Positions 42,872 through 53,012 of a stretch of 64,000 bases of DNA are shown here, piece by piece. Under the pieces are notes generated by a model. That model searched no databases. It was not told the DNA's origin and was given only the letters and a program-made list of their open reading frames with translations. Made by a program: the position numbers and the translations under genes. The number at the start of each line of letters is the position of its first letter. Position 1 is the stretch's first letter. The stretch comes from Pseudomonadota bacterium (GTDB lineage Bacteria; Pseudomonadota; Alphaproteobacteria; Micavibrionales; UBA2020), in the NCBI GenBank assembly GCA_021849295.1, contig JAJZTA010000010.1, forward strand, positions 1 through 64,000. Direction: 5' to 3'.

Positions 42872-43707
42872 GGCATCTGGCTGTTGTCAGATCCGGCAGG
42901 CGCGGTTTGCGGCGGCGTCTGCGGCGGCGCACCCGACGGTGGCGGCAGTCGGGTCACCGGCGGTACGGGCGCGGGCGTCGGCGCAGGTTGCGGCGCGGGT
43001 TTAGGCGCAACTTGCGGCGGGTTTTGGGGCGCTGGCGGCGGCGTTTGCTCTATCTTGTCCGCAGGCTGCGACACCTCGGATTTCACTTTTTTGGCCGTCG
43101 AATCCGCCGCCTTGCCCACTTTGTCAAGGTCGACCTTATTGAACTTGAGAGCGATGCTGCTGCCCTTGTCTTCAATGATATGGTTCAAATCGAAGACATG
43201 TTTGTTCGTCCAGACCAGCGTTTTGTCGAAGACCGGCATACTGTAGGAGTCTTTCACCCACTTCGGAAAGGCGCTTGGCGTAATCAGGTAGAAGCAGGTG
43301 ACGTAAATCACGAACACGAACAGGAACCCGCGCAAAAATCCGAAGATGCCGCCGAGAATACGGTCGACGACCAGCAATCCGGCATCCTGTATCGCGCGCG
43401 TGACAAGAATGCGCGTCACGATCATCAAACCGAATACAAGCAAAAAAATACCGCCGTAAGACACGATATTCGCGGCCATGGAGGGCTTCAGAAGCCCCAT
43501 GATCGTGGCTTTTTCATGCCCGCCGGTGGCGCCGAGCCACTTGTCCAGCCCCGGTACAAGAAAATGCCCGCCCGCCGAAGAGATGACGACTGCCAGAATA
43601 AGACCGGCGAGGATGAAAAACTCCCGGATGATGCCGCGAAAGTAGGCCGTCGCCGTCGACAGCAGGATGATAAAGAGTACGGCGAGATCGAAAGCATGTG
43701 GTGTCAT
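42868..43707 (-). CDS. cvpA: CvpA family membrane protein
   Basis: CvpA proteins are four-helix inner-membrane proteins needed for colicin V production in E. coli and for envelope stress tolerance. The 279-residue protein has helices near 8-28, 30-50, 80-100 and 118-140, with AYFRGIIREFFILAG and VVDRILGGIFGFLRGFLFV as family motifs. The last 80 residues are a Pro/Ala/Gln-rich, likely disordered tail not found in the short E. coli protein. It follows radA by 7 nt. Confidence 0.9.
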   Translation of the reverse strand: MTPHAFDLAVLFIILLSTATAYFRGIIREFFILAGLILAVVISSAGGHFLVPGLDKWLGATGGHEKATIMGLLKPSMAANIVSYGGIFLLVFGLMIVTRILVTRAIQDAGLLVVDRILGGIFGFLRGFLFVFVIYVTCFYLITPSAFPKWVKDSYSMPVFDKTLVWTNKHVFDLNHIIEDKGSSIALKFNKVDLDKVGKAADSTAKKVKSEVSQPADKIEQTPPPAPQNPPQVAPKPAPQPAPTPAPVPPVTRLPPPSGAPPQTPPQTAPAGSDNSQMP

Positions 43708-43714
43708 TGTATTT

Positions 43715-45073
43715 TTAGTCCTCCGTGAATAAAGGCAGCATGTCCTTGAGATGTTGCACTTGCGTCAGGCGCAAGTCGCCCTGCCTGTTTTTCATTTTCG
43801 CGTGATGCGGGATGAGCGCATGTTTAAAGCCGAGTTTCTCCGCTTCTTTCAGCCGCGCGTCCGTCTGGCCGACGTTGCGCGCCTCGCCAGAAAGGCCGAT
43901 CTCGCCGAAAATCACCATGTCCTCGGGCACCGGCACGCCGGAAAGCGAACTTGCCAAAGCGGCGGCGACGGCGAGATCCGCCGCCGGTTCCGTCACCCGC
44001 AGGCCGCCCGCGACGTTGAGATAAACGTCGTTCGGGCCGATCTGGATATTGCAGCGCGCCTCCAGCACCGCCAGCACCATGGCGAGACGCGCAGAGTCCC
44101 AGCCGATGACGGCGCGGCGCGGCGTGCCAAGCGGCGACGGCGCGACCAGCGCCTGAACCTCGACCAGCACGGGGCGTGTGCCTTCCATGCCCGCGAAAAC
44201 GGCGCTGCCGGAAATCTGCTCGCTTCTTTGCGACAAAAAGAGCGCGGACGGATTTTCGACCTCCTGCAACCCCAGTTCGCCCATTTCGAACACGCCGATC
44301 TCGTCGGTCGGGCCGAAGCGGTTTTTCACAGCGCGCAAAATGCGGAAAGTGTGCCCGCGGTCGCCTTCGAAATAAAGCACCGTATCGACCATATGTTCCA
44401 AAACCCGCGGCCCTGCGATCTGCCCGTCCTTGGTGACGTGCCCGACGATTAAAAGGCTCGTGCCGCTCTGCTTGGCGGCGCGGATCAGTTCCTGCGCCGA
44501 GGCGCGCACCTGCGCGACCGTGCCAGGGGCGGAATCGAGATTGTCGAGATACATGGTTTGAATAGAGTCGATCACCACGACGTCGAATTTTTCGTCGCGC
44601 ATGGTGGCGATAATGTCGCGCACAGAAGTCGCGGCGGCGAGGTTGACGGGCGCGTCGGCAAGGCCAAGGCGCAAGGCGCGCATTCGCACCTGATCGACCG
44701 ACTCTTCGCCGGAAACGTAAGCGCACTTCGCGCCGGAGGCCAGTTTCGCCACCGCCTGCAGCAGAATGGTCGATTTGCCGATGCCCGGATCGCCGCCGAT
44801 CAGAATGGCAGAGCCTGCGACCAGCCCGCCGCCGGTGACGCGGTCCAGCTCGGCGATGCCCGTGGTGCGGCGCGGCGGAGACTCCGAAACGCCGGACAGC
44901 GGCGCGAAGGAAATGACGCGCCCTTTGGCCGCGCCCAATCCGCGCGGCGGGGCGGCGGCCGGAATTTCCTCGATGATCGTGTTCCATTCCCCGCAATCGT
45001 CGCACTTGCCCGCCCACTTGTTATGGGTGGAGCCGCAGGACTGGCAGACAAAAAGAACGGCTTGGCGCGCCAT
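43715..45073 (-). CDS. radA: DNA repair protein RadA
   Basis: RadA is a RecA-like ATPase that drives branch migration in recombination. The 452-residue protein (from ATG 45073) has the N-terminal zinc finger FVCQSCGSTHNKWAGKCDDC, Walker A GGDPGIGKST, the KNRFGPTDEIGVFEM signature, and a Lon-like C-terminal domain (about 280-450). ATG 45073 with AGGA upstream puts the zinc finger at the expected place; the longer reading adds 15 residues. A hairpin-plus-T terminator on the other strand lies just upstream. Confidence 0.95.
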   Translation of the reverse strand: MARQAVLFVCQSCGSTHNKWAGKCDDCGEWNTIIEEIPAAAPPRGLGAAKGRVISFAPLSGVSESPPRRTTGIAELDRVTGGGLVAGSAILIGGDPGIGKSTILLQAVAKLASGAKCAYVSGEESVDQVRMRALRLGLADAPVNLAAATSVRDIIATMRDEKFDVVVIDSIQTMYLDNLDSAPGTVAQVRASAQELIRAAKQSGTSLLIVGHVTKDGQIAGPRVLEHMVDTVLYFEGDRGHTFRILRAVKNRFGPTDEIGVFEMGELGLQEVENPSALFLSQRSEQISGSAVFAGMEGTRPVLVEVQALVAPSPLGTPRRAVIGWDSARLAMVLAVLEARCNIQIGPNDVYLNVAGGLRVTEPAADLAVAAALASSLSGVPVPEDMVIFGEIGLSGEARNVGQTDARLKEAEKLGFKHALIPHHAKMKNRQGDLRLTQVQHLKDMLPLFTED

Positions 45074-45089
45074 GAAAAAATCCTCGCAG

Positions 45090-45113
45090 GGGAGCGAAAA
45101 CACTCCCTTTTTT
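45090..45113 (+). terminator. Plus-strand terminator-like hairpin in the radA leader
   Basis: GGGAGCG (45090-45096), an AAAA loop and CACTCCC (45101-45107) form a 7-bp stem with one G-T wobble, followed by six T residues on the plus strand. No plus-strand gene lies upstream. On the minus strand the same hairpin sits in the radA leader, where it could affect translation or stop antisense transcripts. Confidence 0.6.
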
Positions 45114-45147
45114 AGCATATTATGCCTTGAAAAACCAAGCTTGAATC

Positions 45148-46038
45148 TTACTTGCCTTGCGCCGCGCCGGAGGCCACAGCGGCCTCCGCGACCGCGTGCG
45201 GCAAGGGTTCATGATTACGGTATCTGACGATAGTCGACACCGGCACGAGCTCGAACCCACGCGCTTTCAGCGTCGGCAGCCAGACCTCCAGCGCCGCCAG
45301 CGTCGCGGGCTTGGGGTGCCCGATGGCGATTACGCTGCCGTAGCGGCGCGCCAGAGCCATCGTTACGTTGATCTGCCTGGCTACGCCTTCCGGCGTAGCG
45401 GCATCATCCAAAAAGACATCGCGCCGCACGGTGGGGATGTGATATTTCCGCGCCACCTTCCAGGCGACGCTTTTCGGCGTCGTCATGGAATCGAGAAAAT
45501 AGACGTGACGCTTCACCAATTGCAGCATCAGAAGTTTCAGCCCCGGCGCGTAGGTGGTGAACTTGCTGCCCATGTGATTGTTGACGCCGTCGTATCCGGT
45601 GAAGGAGTCGAGGTTGAACTGGATATTCTGCTCCATCTGCGCCTTCGTCATGTCGACGGAAAGATTGTGCGGGCCCGGATATTCGTCAGGATCGTCGGCC
45701 TCCATCGGCATGTGCAAAATGACTTCATGTCCCTTCGCTTTTGCCGCGGCGACTTGCCAGGCGAGATGGTGCGCATAAGGCAGGTACGCGAACGTCACGC
45801 CGGCCGGCAGATCGAGCGCCCACAGGGAGCGGTCGAAGGCGACGCCCATGTCGTCTATGTCGATGGCAATCAGCGGGCGGTGTGCACGGGCGGTTGTCGG
45901 GCGGTTGTCGTGTTTACGCACCGTTTTCTGCACGACCGTCGGCGGCGTTTGCTGCCACACGATTCCAAGCGGCGCCGACGCCGTCGCAGGAACGGTCCAC
46001 CCGAACGCGAGGCACAAGCCCAAAAGGGTTTTTTTCAT
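45148..46038 (-). CDS. Divergent polysaccharide deacetylase (YibQ family)
   Basis: YibQ-family proteins are exported relatives of NodB-type deacetylases whose function is not well defined; in many bacteria they lie near ctp and envC. The 296-residue protein has a signal peptide (residues 1-20, ending ATA), then LIAIDIDDMGVAFDRS, EVILHMPMEADD, GVNNHMGSKFT and SVIAIGHPKPATLAAL. Asp and His residues fit the deacetylase metal site. ATG 46038 is favoured because AGGA lies 9 nt before it. It overlaps the end of alaS only in the longer reading from 46047. Confidence 0.88.
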   Translation of the reverse strand: MKKTLLGLCLAFGWTVPATASAPLGIVWQQTPPTVVQKTVRKHDNRPTTARAHRPLIAIDIDDMGVAFDRSLWALDLPAGVTFAYLPYAHHLAWQVAAAKAKGHEVILHMPMEADDPDEYPGPHNLSVDMTKAQMEQNIQFNLDSFTGYDGVNNHMGSKFTTYAPGLKLLMLQLVKRHVYFLDSMTTPKSVAWKVARKYHIPTVRRDVFLDDAATPEGVARQINVTMALARRYGSVIAIGHPKPATLAALEVWLPTLKARGFELVPVSTIVRYRNHEPLPHAVAEAAVASGAAQGK

Positions 46039-46043
46039 GTTTG

Positions 46044-48692
46044 TCATCCTGCTAAAATTGCTTCGATTGCCGTGACGGCGTCGTTCGCCTGAGCGCCGTC
46101 CGGCCCCCCGCCCTGCGCCATGTCGGGACGGCCGCCGCCGCCCTTGCCGCCGAGTTTTTCGACGCCCGCCTTGACGAGATTGACGGCGTTGATCTTCGCC
46201 GTGAGGTCGGGCGTCACCGCCACGACCAGAGATGCCTTGCGGTCTTCGCCGACCGACACCAGCGCAACGACGCCGGAGCCGAGCTTGGCTTTTAATTCAT
46301 CGGCCATTGGCTTGAGCTCGTTCGCCGGAACGCCTTCCAGAACGCGGGAGGTGAAGTTCACGCCCTTGATGACTTTGGCTTCTGATTCCACGCTACCGCC
46401 CGTCGCCAGCTTGCGGCGGAGATCGGAGACTTCTTTTTCAAGACGTTTCTTGTCGTTCACAAGAGACACAATGCGCGCTTGCAAATCAGCAGTAGGCGAA
46501 GCTTGTAAAGATCCGGCAATGGCATACAGCCACTTGTCGTGCATATTGAAGTAGTGTAGAGCGCCGGTGCCGGTCACGGCCTCGATGCGGCGCACGCCTG
46601 CGGCGAGCGCGCTTTCGCTGACGATTTTGAACAGGCCTATGTCGCCGGTGCGGCGCACGTGGGTGCCGCCGCACAACTCGACGGAAAACGGATGATTGCC
46701 GTCGTCGCCGCCCATCGTCAGGACGCGCACCTCGTCGTCGTATTTCTCGCCGAACATCGCCATCGCCCCCAGCGCCTTGGCGGCGTCGATCTGCAACAGG
46801 CGCGTGGTCACTTCGCTGTTGGCGCGGATGCGGGCGTTGACTTCTTTTTCAACCTCAAATATCTGCTTTTCCGTCATAGGGGTGTTCAAGCTGATATCGA
46901 AGCGCAAACGGTCTTCATCCACCCGCGAGCCTTTTTGCACGACGTTTTTGCCAACATGTTTATGCAGCGCGGCATGCAGCAGGTGCGTCGCCGAGTGGTT
47001 GGCACGGATGTCGTTGCGGCGCCAAACGTCAATTTTCATTTCGACCGCTTCGCCAACGGATATCCTGCCCCTGCTAACTCTGCCAATATGCACGAACAAC
47101 CCGCCAAGCTTTTTCTGCGTATCCTCGACGTCTATGATGGCATTCAGCCCGGTTATTATACCTTTATCCCCGACCTGACCACCGGATTCCGCATAGAATG
47201 GCGTCTGGTTGACGACGACCGAAACTTCTTCATTCACGTCAACAGTATCAACGACTTCACCCTTTGCGTTCACCAACGCGAGGATTTTTGCCTCCGCCTG
47301 TTCCTTGTCGTAGCCCAAAAATTCCGTCGCGCCTTTTTTGTCTTTAATATCGAACCAGACGGTTTCCGTCGCCGCCTCGCCGGAGCCTTTCCATGACTGG
47401 CGCGCCATTTCGCGCTGGCGTTCCATCGCGGCATCGAAGCCAGCGACATCGACCTCGCGGCTTTGCTCGCGCTTCAAAACGTCCTGTGTGAGGTCAAGCG
47501 GAAAACCAAAAGTGTCGTAGAGTTTAAACGCCACCTCGCCCGGCAGCTTCTCGTTTATGCCGAGCTTGCGCGTTTCCGCTTCGAGCAGATGGAGCCCATG
47601 TTCCAAAGTCTTGCGGAAACGCAGCTCTTCCTGCTTCAACGTTTCGGTGATGAGACCCTCGGCTTCTCTCAATTCGGGGTACGCATCCGCCATCTGCGCG
47701 TTTAGCGCGGGCACAAGGCGGTACATCAGCGGTTCGACCGCGCCGAGGATATGCGCATGACGCATGGCGCGGCGCATGATGCGGCGGAGGACATAGCCGC
47801 GGCCCTCGTTCGACGGCAGCACGCCGTCCGCGACCAGAAACGCCGAGGCGCGCAGATGATCGGCGATGACGCGGTGAGACACTTTAAGCTCCCCGTCCGG
47901 ATCGCGCGACGTGAGGTTCGCCGAGGCTTCGATCAGCGCGCGGATCATGTCCACGTCGTAGTTGTCGTGTTTGCCCTGCAAGACCGCCGCCAGACGCTCC
48001 AGACCCATGCCGGTGTCGATCGACGGCTTGGGCAGGGCGATACGCGTGCCGTCCGGCTGCTGCTCGAACTGCATGAAGACGTTGTTCCAGATCTCGATGA
48101 AACGATCGCCGTCCTGATCGGGCGAGCCGGGCGGGCCGCCGGGGATCTTGTCGCCGTGGTCGTAGAAGATCTCCGAGCACGGGCCGCAGGGGCCAGTGTC
48201 GCCCATCATCCAGAAGTTGTCCATCGTCGGGATGCGGACGATCTTGCTGTCCGGAAAGCCGGTGACCTTCTTCCAGATCGCGGCGGCTGCGTCGTCATCG
48301 TGATAAACCGTGACCATCAATTTTTCTTTGGAAAAGCCGAAGTCCTTGGTCAGCAGTTCCCACGCGTAAGGGATCGCCGCTTCCTTGAAGTAATCGCCGA
48401 AGGAAAAGTTCCCCAGCATCTCGAAGAACGTGTGGTGGCGCGCGGTGAAGCCGACGTTGTCGAGGTCGTTGTGCTTGCCGCCGGCACGGACGCATTTCTG
48501 CGACGTGGTGGCGCGCGTGTAGGGGCGCGTCTCGACGCCGGTGAAAACGTTTTTGAACTGCACCATGCCCGCGTTGGTAAACATCAAGGTCGGGTCGTTC
48601 GCCGGCACGAGCGAGCTCGACGGCACGACTTCGTGGCCGTTTTTCTTGAAAAATTCGAGGAACGTCTTGCGGACCTGATTGGCTGTTGTCAT
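46044..48692 (-). CDS. alaS: Alanyl-tRNA synthetase
   Basis: The 882-residue enzyme charges tRNA-Ala. Class II aminoacylation motifs lie in the first 450 residues ([31 protein letters not shown]). The editing domain has the zinc motif [17 protein letters not shown] with [15 protein letters not shown], and the C-terminal domain (about 740-882) includes the Gly-rich [19 protein letters not shown] 48692 is chosen with AGGA upstream; seven more residues are possible from 48713. Confidence 0.98.
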   Translation of the reverse strand: MTTANQVRKTFLEFFKKNGHEVVPSSSLVPANDPTLMFTNAGMVQFKNVFTGVETRPYTRATTSQKCVRAGGKHNDLDNVGFTARHHTFFEMLGNFSFGDYFKEAAIPYAWELLTKDFGFSKEKLMVTVYHDDDAAAAIWKKVTGFPDSKIVRIPTMDNFWMMGDTGPCGPCSEIFYDHGDKIPGGPPGSPDQDGDRFIEIWNNVFMQFEQQPDGTRIALPKPSIDTGMGLERLAAVLQGKHDNYDVDMIRALIEASANLTSRDPDGELKVSHRVIADHLRASAFLVADGVLPSNEGRGYVLRRIMRRAMRHAHILGAVEPLMYRLVPALNAQMADAYPELREAEGLITETLKQEELRFRKTLEHGLHLLEAETRKLGINEKLPGEVAFKLYDTFGFPLDLTQDVLKREQSREVDVAGFDAAMERQREMARQSWKGSGEAATETVWFDIKDKKGATEFLGYDKEQAEAKILALVNAKGEVVDTVDVNEEVSVVVNQTPFYAESGGQVGDKGIITGLNAIIDVEDTQKKLGGLFVHIGRVSRGRISVGEAVEMKIDVWRRNDIRANHSATHLLHAALHKHVGKNVVQKGSRVDEDRLRFDISLNTPMTEKQIFEVEKEVNARIRANSEVTTRLLQIDAAKALGAMAMFGEKYDDEVRVLTMGGDDGNHPFSVELCGGTHVRRTGDIGLFKIVSESALAAGVRRIEAVTGTGALHYFNMHDKWLYAIAGSLQASPTADLQARIVSLVNDKKRLEKEVSDLRRKLATGGSVESEAKVIKGVNFTSRVLEGVPANELKPMADELKAKLGSGVVALVSVGEDRKASLVVAVTPDLTAKINAVNLVKAGVEKLGGKGGGGRPDMAQGGGPDGAQANDAVTAIEAILAG

Positions 48693-48755
48693 CGTCTCTT
48701 TTCCTATAATCACGTTTGCGCGATTATAGCCTTTTTCACCGTGCCGTGGGAAGCC

Positions 48756-50720
48756 CTAGCGCGTGGCAAAACGCCCGTCTTTGTGGATATCCATGGGGGT
48801 ATAGACCGGCCAGGTGCCGGAGGCGATTTTCTCCAGAGATCTGGTGTCCTGGCGGTATTTCAAACGGTAAATCCAGTAATTCGTCATGACGCGCTCAACG
48901 AACAGCCGCGTCTCGGCCACGGGGATCGATTCGATGAACAGCAAGGGGTCATCCTGATAATCGACCGTCTTTTCCCACCGCACCAGCTTGCCCGGCCCCG
49001 CGTTATAGGCGACACCCAGTTTGAGAAGGTTGTTCCGCACAGCCGCTTCGCCCAGCAATTTTCGCAAATAAGCCTGCCCGAGGCGGATATTGACCGCGGG
49101 ATCGTCCAGCGCGTCTTTATCGACGCTGATCCCCAGTTGCCGCGCGATATGCAGAGCGGTAGACGGCAGCAGCTGCATCAGCCCTTTGGCACCGGAGCCC
49201 TTGTTTTTGGCCTCCGGATTGAACTTCGACTCCTGCCGGATGAAGGCGAACACCAGCGCCCTGTCCACCGTATAGCCCTCTTTGGGCGGCCACGGCGCGT
49301 CGGGGTACAGCGCGGCATCATACAGACGTCGGCGGGAATCCACGATGCCGCTGCCGAGACGCATCTCGAAATCGGGCTCGCCCGCCGCATGGGCGAAGGC
49401 CAGCAGCGCCGTTTGCAAAGCCACGTCATGGCCGGGGTCGATCTGGCGTATCTCCTGCTCCGCCAGACCGTACTGGTGGATCTGCAGCAACGCCAGCGCG
49501 CGCTTGCCCGCCGGCATGGCGGCGAGCAGCTTGATCCGGCTGCCGCTCAAATCTGGCATCTCCCAGTTGAAGCGCGTCTGCTCCATGCCGAGCGCCTTCA
49601 CCGCGATGATGCCGTAAAAGCTGCGCGGGTGGTCGGCGGCCTTTTTCAGCCAAAAGCTCACCTTCTCGGGGTGATAGTCTCTTAAGTTGGCGCGCCCCGC
49701 CCAATAGGCCGCGGCGGAAACCTGCCATGCCGAGGCACGCGGCGACGTCGCTGCAAGGGCAAAATACTTCGCGGCGATGGCGTATTTTTCCTGCCGCCAT
49801 GCCGAAAGGCCGGCAATCCATCCGGCCAGCGGCACCTCCCGCCCCGAACGGTCGGCGCTGGCAGAGGCTTGCGCATAGGCATCTCCCACCTTGCCGTTGT
49901 AAAAATAGGACTCGGCGATCCGCGCGCGCAGCGCGTCATACTCCGTCGCTGTAAACAGCTGCTGCTCTTGCTTCAAATGCCGGAGCGCGGTTGTCGGAGC
50001 GTCTGACAGGTCCTCGTCTATCTCGCGGATCACCCGCCTTTGCCGCCGACCGTGCTTCTGCGCCGCCAGATAAGGCTGCGCAAACTGGCCGCTGTCGTAA
50101 TCGTGATACCCCACAAGACCGTGCCCCGTACGCGGGCTGTAAAGACGGGCGGCATGGCGCAGTCTGCGTTTCAGGGCAAGGTCGTGAATTTTCTGCGCGC
50201 CCGCAACATCGGCATAATGGCGCATCCAGTCGTCCAGTTCGTCATAGGTGGCATGATAGTGGCTCCCCATGTAGCGCTGATAAAGCACGTTTCCCATCAG
50301 CCTGTCGTCGCCGAGATGACGTATCTCGGCATTAGCCGCGCGAAAATCGCCACGGCTCTGCAGATAGAAAATGCGCTCGTAGCGTCTCGCGTCAGGCTGG
50401 CTCAGACGCGGGCCGGGCGTGGTACGGTCGAAAACCTCGCCCTCGAGGGAATCCGGATTGCGGATGGCGCGCTCGAATGCCGCCGTGTGGGGACGGGGCA
50501 AAGGCAGAACGACCGGCATGGCGGCTGGCACGATGATCGTTTTGAACGGATTGTCGTGATGCTTCCCATCCAGCATTTCTTTGGAAGAAAAAAAGGACGA
50601 CAGCGGGAATGTGAAAGCGACAGCTCCCGCAGACGGCAGAATCATGACGGACGCCATGGCAAGGGCAGCCATGACAGACACGGCTTGTCTGCGGAAGTGC
50701 TTTAACCGCACGCTGTACAC
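48756..50720 (-). CDS. slt: Soluble lytic murein transglycosylase
   Basis: Slt cleaves peptidoglycan glycan strands to 1,6-anhydro products in the periplasm. The 654-residue protein has a signal peptide (about 12-36), a long superhelical region of TPR-like repeats (about 110-440), and the catalytic SLT domain (about 475-630) with the acid Glu in FIRQESKFNPEAKNKGSGAK, then GLMQLLPSTA, VNIRLGQAYLRKLL and VAYNAGPG. It precedes alaS by 63 bp on the same strand and follows the histidine kinase after 116 bp. Confidence 0.93.
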   Translation of the reverse strand: MYSVRLKHFRRQAVSVMAALAMASVMILPSAGAVAFTFPLSSFFSSKEMLDGKHHDNPFKTIIVPAAMPVVLPLPRPHTAAFERAIRNPDSLEGEVFDRTTPGPRLSQPDARRYERIFYLQSRGDFRAANAEIRHLGDDRLMGNVLYQRYMGSHYHATYDELDDWMRHYADVAGAQKIHDLALKRRLRHAARLYSPRTGHGLVGYHDYDSGQFAQPYLAAQKHGRRQRRVIREIDEDLSDAPTTALRHLKQEQQLFTATEYDALRARIAESYFYNGKVGDAYAQASASADRSGREVPLAGWIAGLSAWRQEKYAIAAKYFALAATSPRASAWQVSAAAYWAGRANLRDYHPEKVSFWLKKAADHPRSFYGIIAVKALGMEQTRFNWEMPDLSGSRIKLLAAMPAGKRALALLQIHQYGLAEQEIRQIDPGHDVALQTALLAFAHAAGEPDFEMRLGSGIVDSRRRLYDAALYPDAPWPPKEGYTVDRALVFAFIRQESKFNPEAKNKGSGAKGLMQLLPSTALHIARQLGISVDKDALDDPAVNIRLGQAYLRKLLGEAAVRNNLLKLGVAYNAGPGKLVRWEKTVDYQDDPLLFIESIPVAETRLFVERVMTNYWIYRLKYRQDTRSLEKIASGTWPVYTPMDIHKDGRFATR

Positions 50721-50836
50721 TACCTCATTCTTGTCAATGCAAGGCCATTTTTATAGCTGAAAAGAACAGCTTAAACAAGTTTTTACGACAAAATCTTCAT
50801 TTTCTTTGAAAATACAGCACGCTACCCGCGCGCCCC

Positions 50837-52831
50837 TCAGCCGGCGCAGGCGGGATCGTTTTTAGGATGCTTGCTCTCGGGCATTTTTTCGGGGAGCAGA
50901 ATGGTCACCGTCGTGCCGATGCCGACCTCGCTATCCACCTCGAGCGTGCCACCGTGCAGCTCAACGAGATCCTTTGTTATGGCAAGACCAAGCCCCGAGC
51001 CATCGTGCTTACGGGTAAATTCGCTGTCCACCTGCTCGAAGGGCATAGTGACGATCTTGAGCTTGTCGGCGGGGATGCCGACGCCCGTATCCGAAACGAC
51101 CAGCGCGACGCCGCCCAACTCGCGCATGCACTTCACCTCGACGGAGCCCCCCGCGGTGGTGAACTTGATGGCGTTGGAAAGAAGGTTGAGCAAAATCTGC
51201 ATCAGGGCGCGGCGGTCGGCGACAATCTGGATATCCATCGGCAGGTCGTCGATGATCAGTTTCACCTGACCTTCCTGCGCGTGGCCTTCGACCATGTTCA
51301 GCGCCTGGCAGATCAATTTGCCGACGTTGATCTCCTCGACATGCAGCTCGTATTTGCCGACTTCGATCTTCGACATGTCGAGAATATCGTTGATGAGGTC
51401 GAGCAGGTGCCGCCCGGCACGCTGGATGTCGCCGATGTAGCCGAGATAGCGCGCGTTGCCGACGGGGCCGAGCAGCTGGCTCTGGATCATCTCCGAAAAG
51501 CCGATGATGGCGTTGAGCGGCGTGCGCAACTCGTGGGACATATTGGCGAGGAAGCGCGTTTTGGATGCGTAAGCGCTTTCCGCCGCATCCTTGGCGTCCT
51601 GCAGCGCGCGCTCGTGCAACGTGCGTTCGGTAATGTCCTGCATGATGCCGAACAGCGCCACTACCTCGCCCGTCTTCGGATCCGTCTTGCAGCGGCCTTC
51701 GCAGTGGATAAAGCGGATGCCGCCTTTGGGACGGCGCAGGCGGAACTGCAGCTCGTAATCCCTCTCGCGCACCGCGGCGCGCTGGAAGGCGCGCAGCGTC
51801 TTGCCGAGATCGCGCTTCAGCACCAGAGCCTTGACGGCTTCCACCGTCGGCACGAACGTTTTTTTATCCACGCCGAACATGGCGTAAATCTGGTCCGACC
51901 ATTCCATCTTCTGCTGGCCGACTTCCCAATACCAATGCCCCATGCGGCCGATCTTCTGCGCTTCGGAGAGCTGCGCTTCGCGGCGCTGCAATTCGGCCTC
52001 GTGCCGCTTGACGCTGGCCATGTCGCGGCCGACGACGTAGATATGCTCGCCCGCCGTCTTGCAGGCCCACTGGATCCATTTCAGGTCGCCGTCCTTGCAG
52101 CGGGTGCGCGCTTCGAAATCGGTCCGCGCTTCCTGCTCCGGCGGCGCCTGCAGGATTTTTTGCAGAGCGGCGTCGGCATCGGTGCGGTCTTCCGGGACGA
52201 TCAGCCCCGTGAACGACAGGGTTTTCAATTCGGCGTCGGTGTAGCCCAAAACGCGGTTGAACGTCACGTTGGCGCGGCCGAAAGAGCCGTCGCGGTTGTA
52301 AACGCCCATCAGATCGCCGGAGAGATTGAGAAAGTGGCGCAGCTCGCCGTCCGTTTTCGAGATGCTTTCGACAGCGGGCGGCTCGGCCTCCGACGCGGCG
52401 GCGGTCTTGGCGCGGCTGTCGACGACGAAGGTCGTGAAATCGCGCGCTTCGCGCTTGTAATCGTTGTTGCGCTGGCGTTTGAGCTTGTTGTCGAGATCGA
52501 GCCAGATGACGATGTATCTTTTGCCGTCGGGCGTATCCACGCGGTCGATGCGCGCCTCGACCATCAGAGGATCGCGATCGCGGCGCAGCAGCGCGACCTC
52601 GTAAAAACCCGACTGGAGATGCGCCAGATCGAGCGACTGGTGGGCGCTGTCGCGGCTGGAAACGATGTTGAGGATGGAACTGGCAGGCTTGCCGACCAGG
52701 GTCGCGCCGGTCAGACCGACCGACCAGCCCACCGCGGGGCTGGCGAAGACGAGATTCCCCTGCGTATCGATGACGCAGCGCATCCGGTCATGATCGTTTT
52801 CTAATTCTGGTTGTCCCCGTCCTACCGACAT
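50837..52831 (-). CDS. Soluble PAS-domain histidine kinase
   Basis: The 664-residue protein has no membrane helix. It has three PAS regions (about 15-125, 160-275 and 295-410), then a HisKA helix with the phosphoacceptor His near 434 in FLANMSHELRTPLNAIIGF, and an ATPase domain with NLLSNAIKFT, DTGVGIPADKL and HDGSGLGLAITK. The phosphoacceptor helix resembles the PleC/DivJ class that controls CtrA through DivK in alphaproteobacteria. No response regulator is next to it, so it is an orphan kinase. Partner and signal are unknown. Confidence 0.9.
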   Translation of the reverse strand: MSVGRGQPELENDHDRMRCVIDTQGNLVFASPAVGWSVGLTGATLVGKPASSILNIVSSRDSAHQSLDLAHLQSGFYEVALLRRDRDPLMVEARIDRVDTPDGKRYIVIWLDLDNKLKRQRNNDYKREARDFTTFVVDSRAKTAAASEAEPPAVESISKTDGELRHFLNLSGDLMGVYNRDGSFGRANVTFNRVLGYTDAELKTLSFTGLIVPEDRTDADAALQKILQAPPEQEARTDFEARTRCKDGDLKWIQWACKTAGEHIYVVGRDMASVKRHEAELQRREAQLSEAQKIGRMGHWYWEVGQQKMEWSDQIYAMFGVDKKTFVPTVEAVKALVLKRDLGKTLRAFQRAAVRERDYELQFRLRRPKGGIRFIHCEGRCKTDPKTGEVVALFGIMQDITERTLHERALQDAKDAAESAYASKTRFLANMSHELRTPLNAIIGFSEMIQSQLLGPVGNARYLGYIGDIQRAGRHLLDLINDILDMSKIEVGKYELHVEEINVGKLICQALNMVEGHAQEGQVKLIIDDLPMDIQIVADRRALMQILLNLLSNAIKFTTAGGSVEVKCMRELGGVALVVSDTGVGIPADKLKIVTMPFEQVDSEFTRKHDGSGLGLAITKDLVELHGGTLEVDSEVGIGTTVTILLPEKMPESKHPKNDPACAG

Positions 52832-52953
52832 GCTCCCGCGAACCTCCCATGTACATCTTAAACATAATAGAAAATTGCAAAAATTGGTAGAGGAAGATGA
52901 ATAAAAAGTTAATTCTCCCCCATTCGAATTTTCAGAAAATTAAACTTTTATAT

Positions 52954-52977
52954 CATTCCCGCGCAAGCGGGGATTCA
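52954..52977 (+). repeat. Palindromic repeat element, left copy
   Basis: The sequence from CATTCCCGCGCAAGCGGG to GATTCA is of a type scattered in many proteobacterial genomes. It matches in inverted orientation the element at 53587-53610 at 19 of 24 positions. It lies at the 3' side of the AT-rich 180-residue gene. Confidence 0.65.
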
Positions 52978-53012
52978 GAAGAAAAATTTTATATAAAAAT
53001 GGACTTACATTT

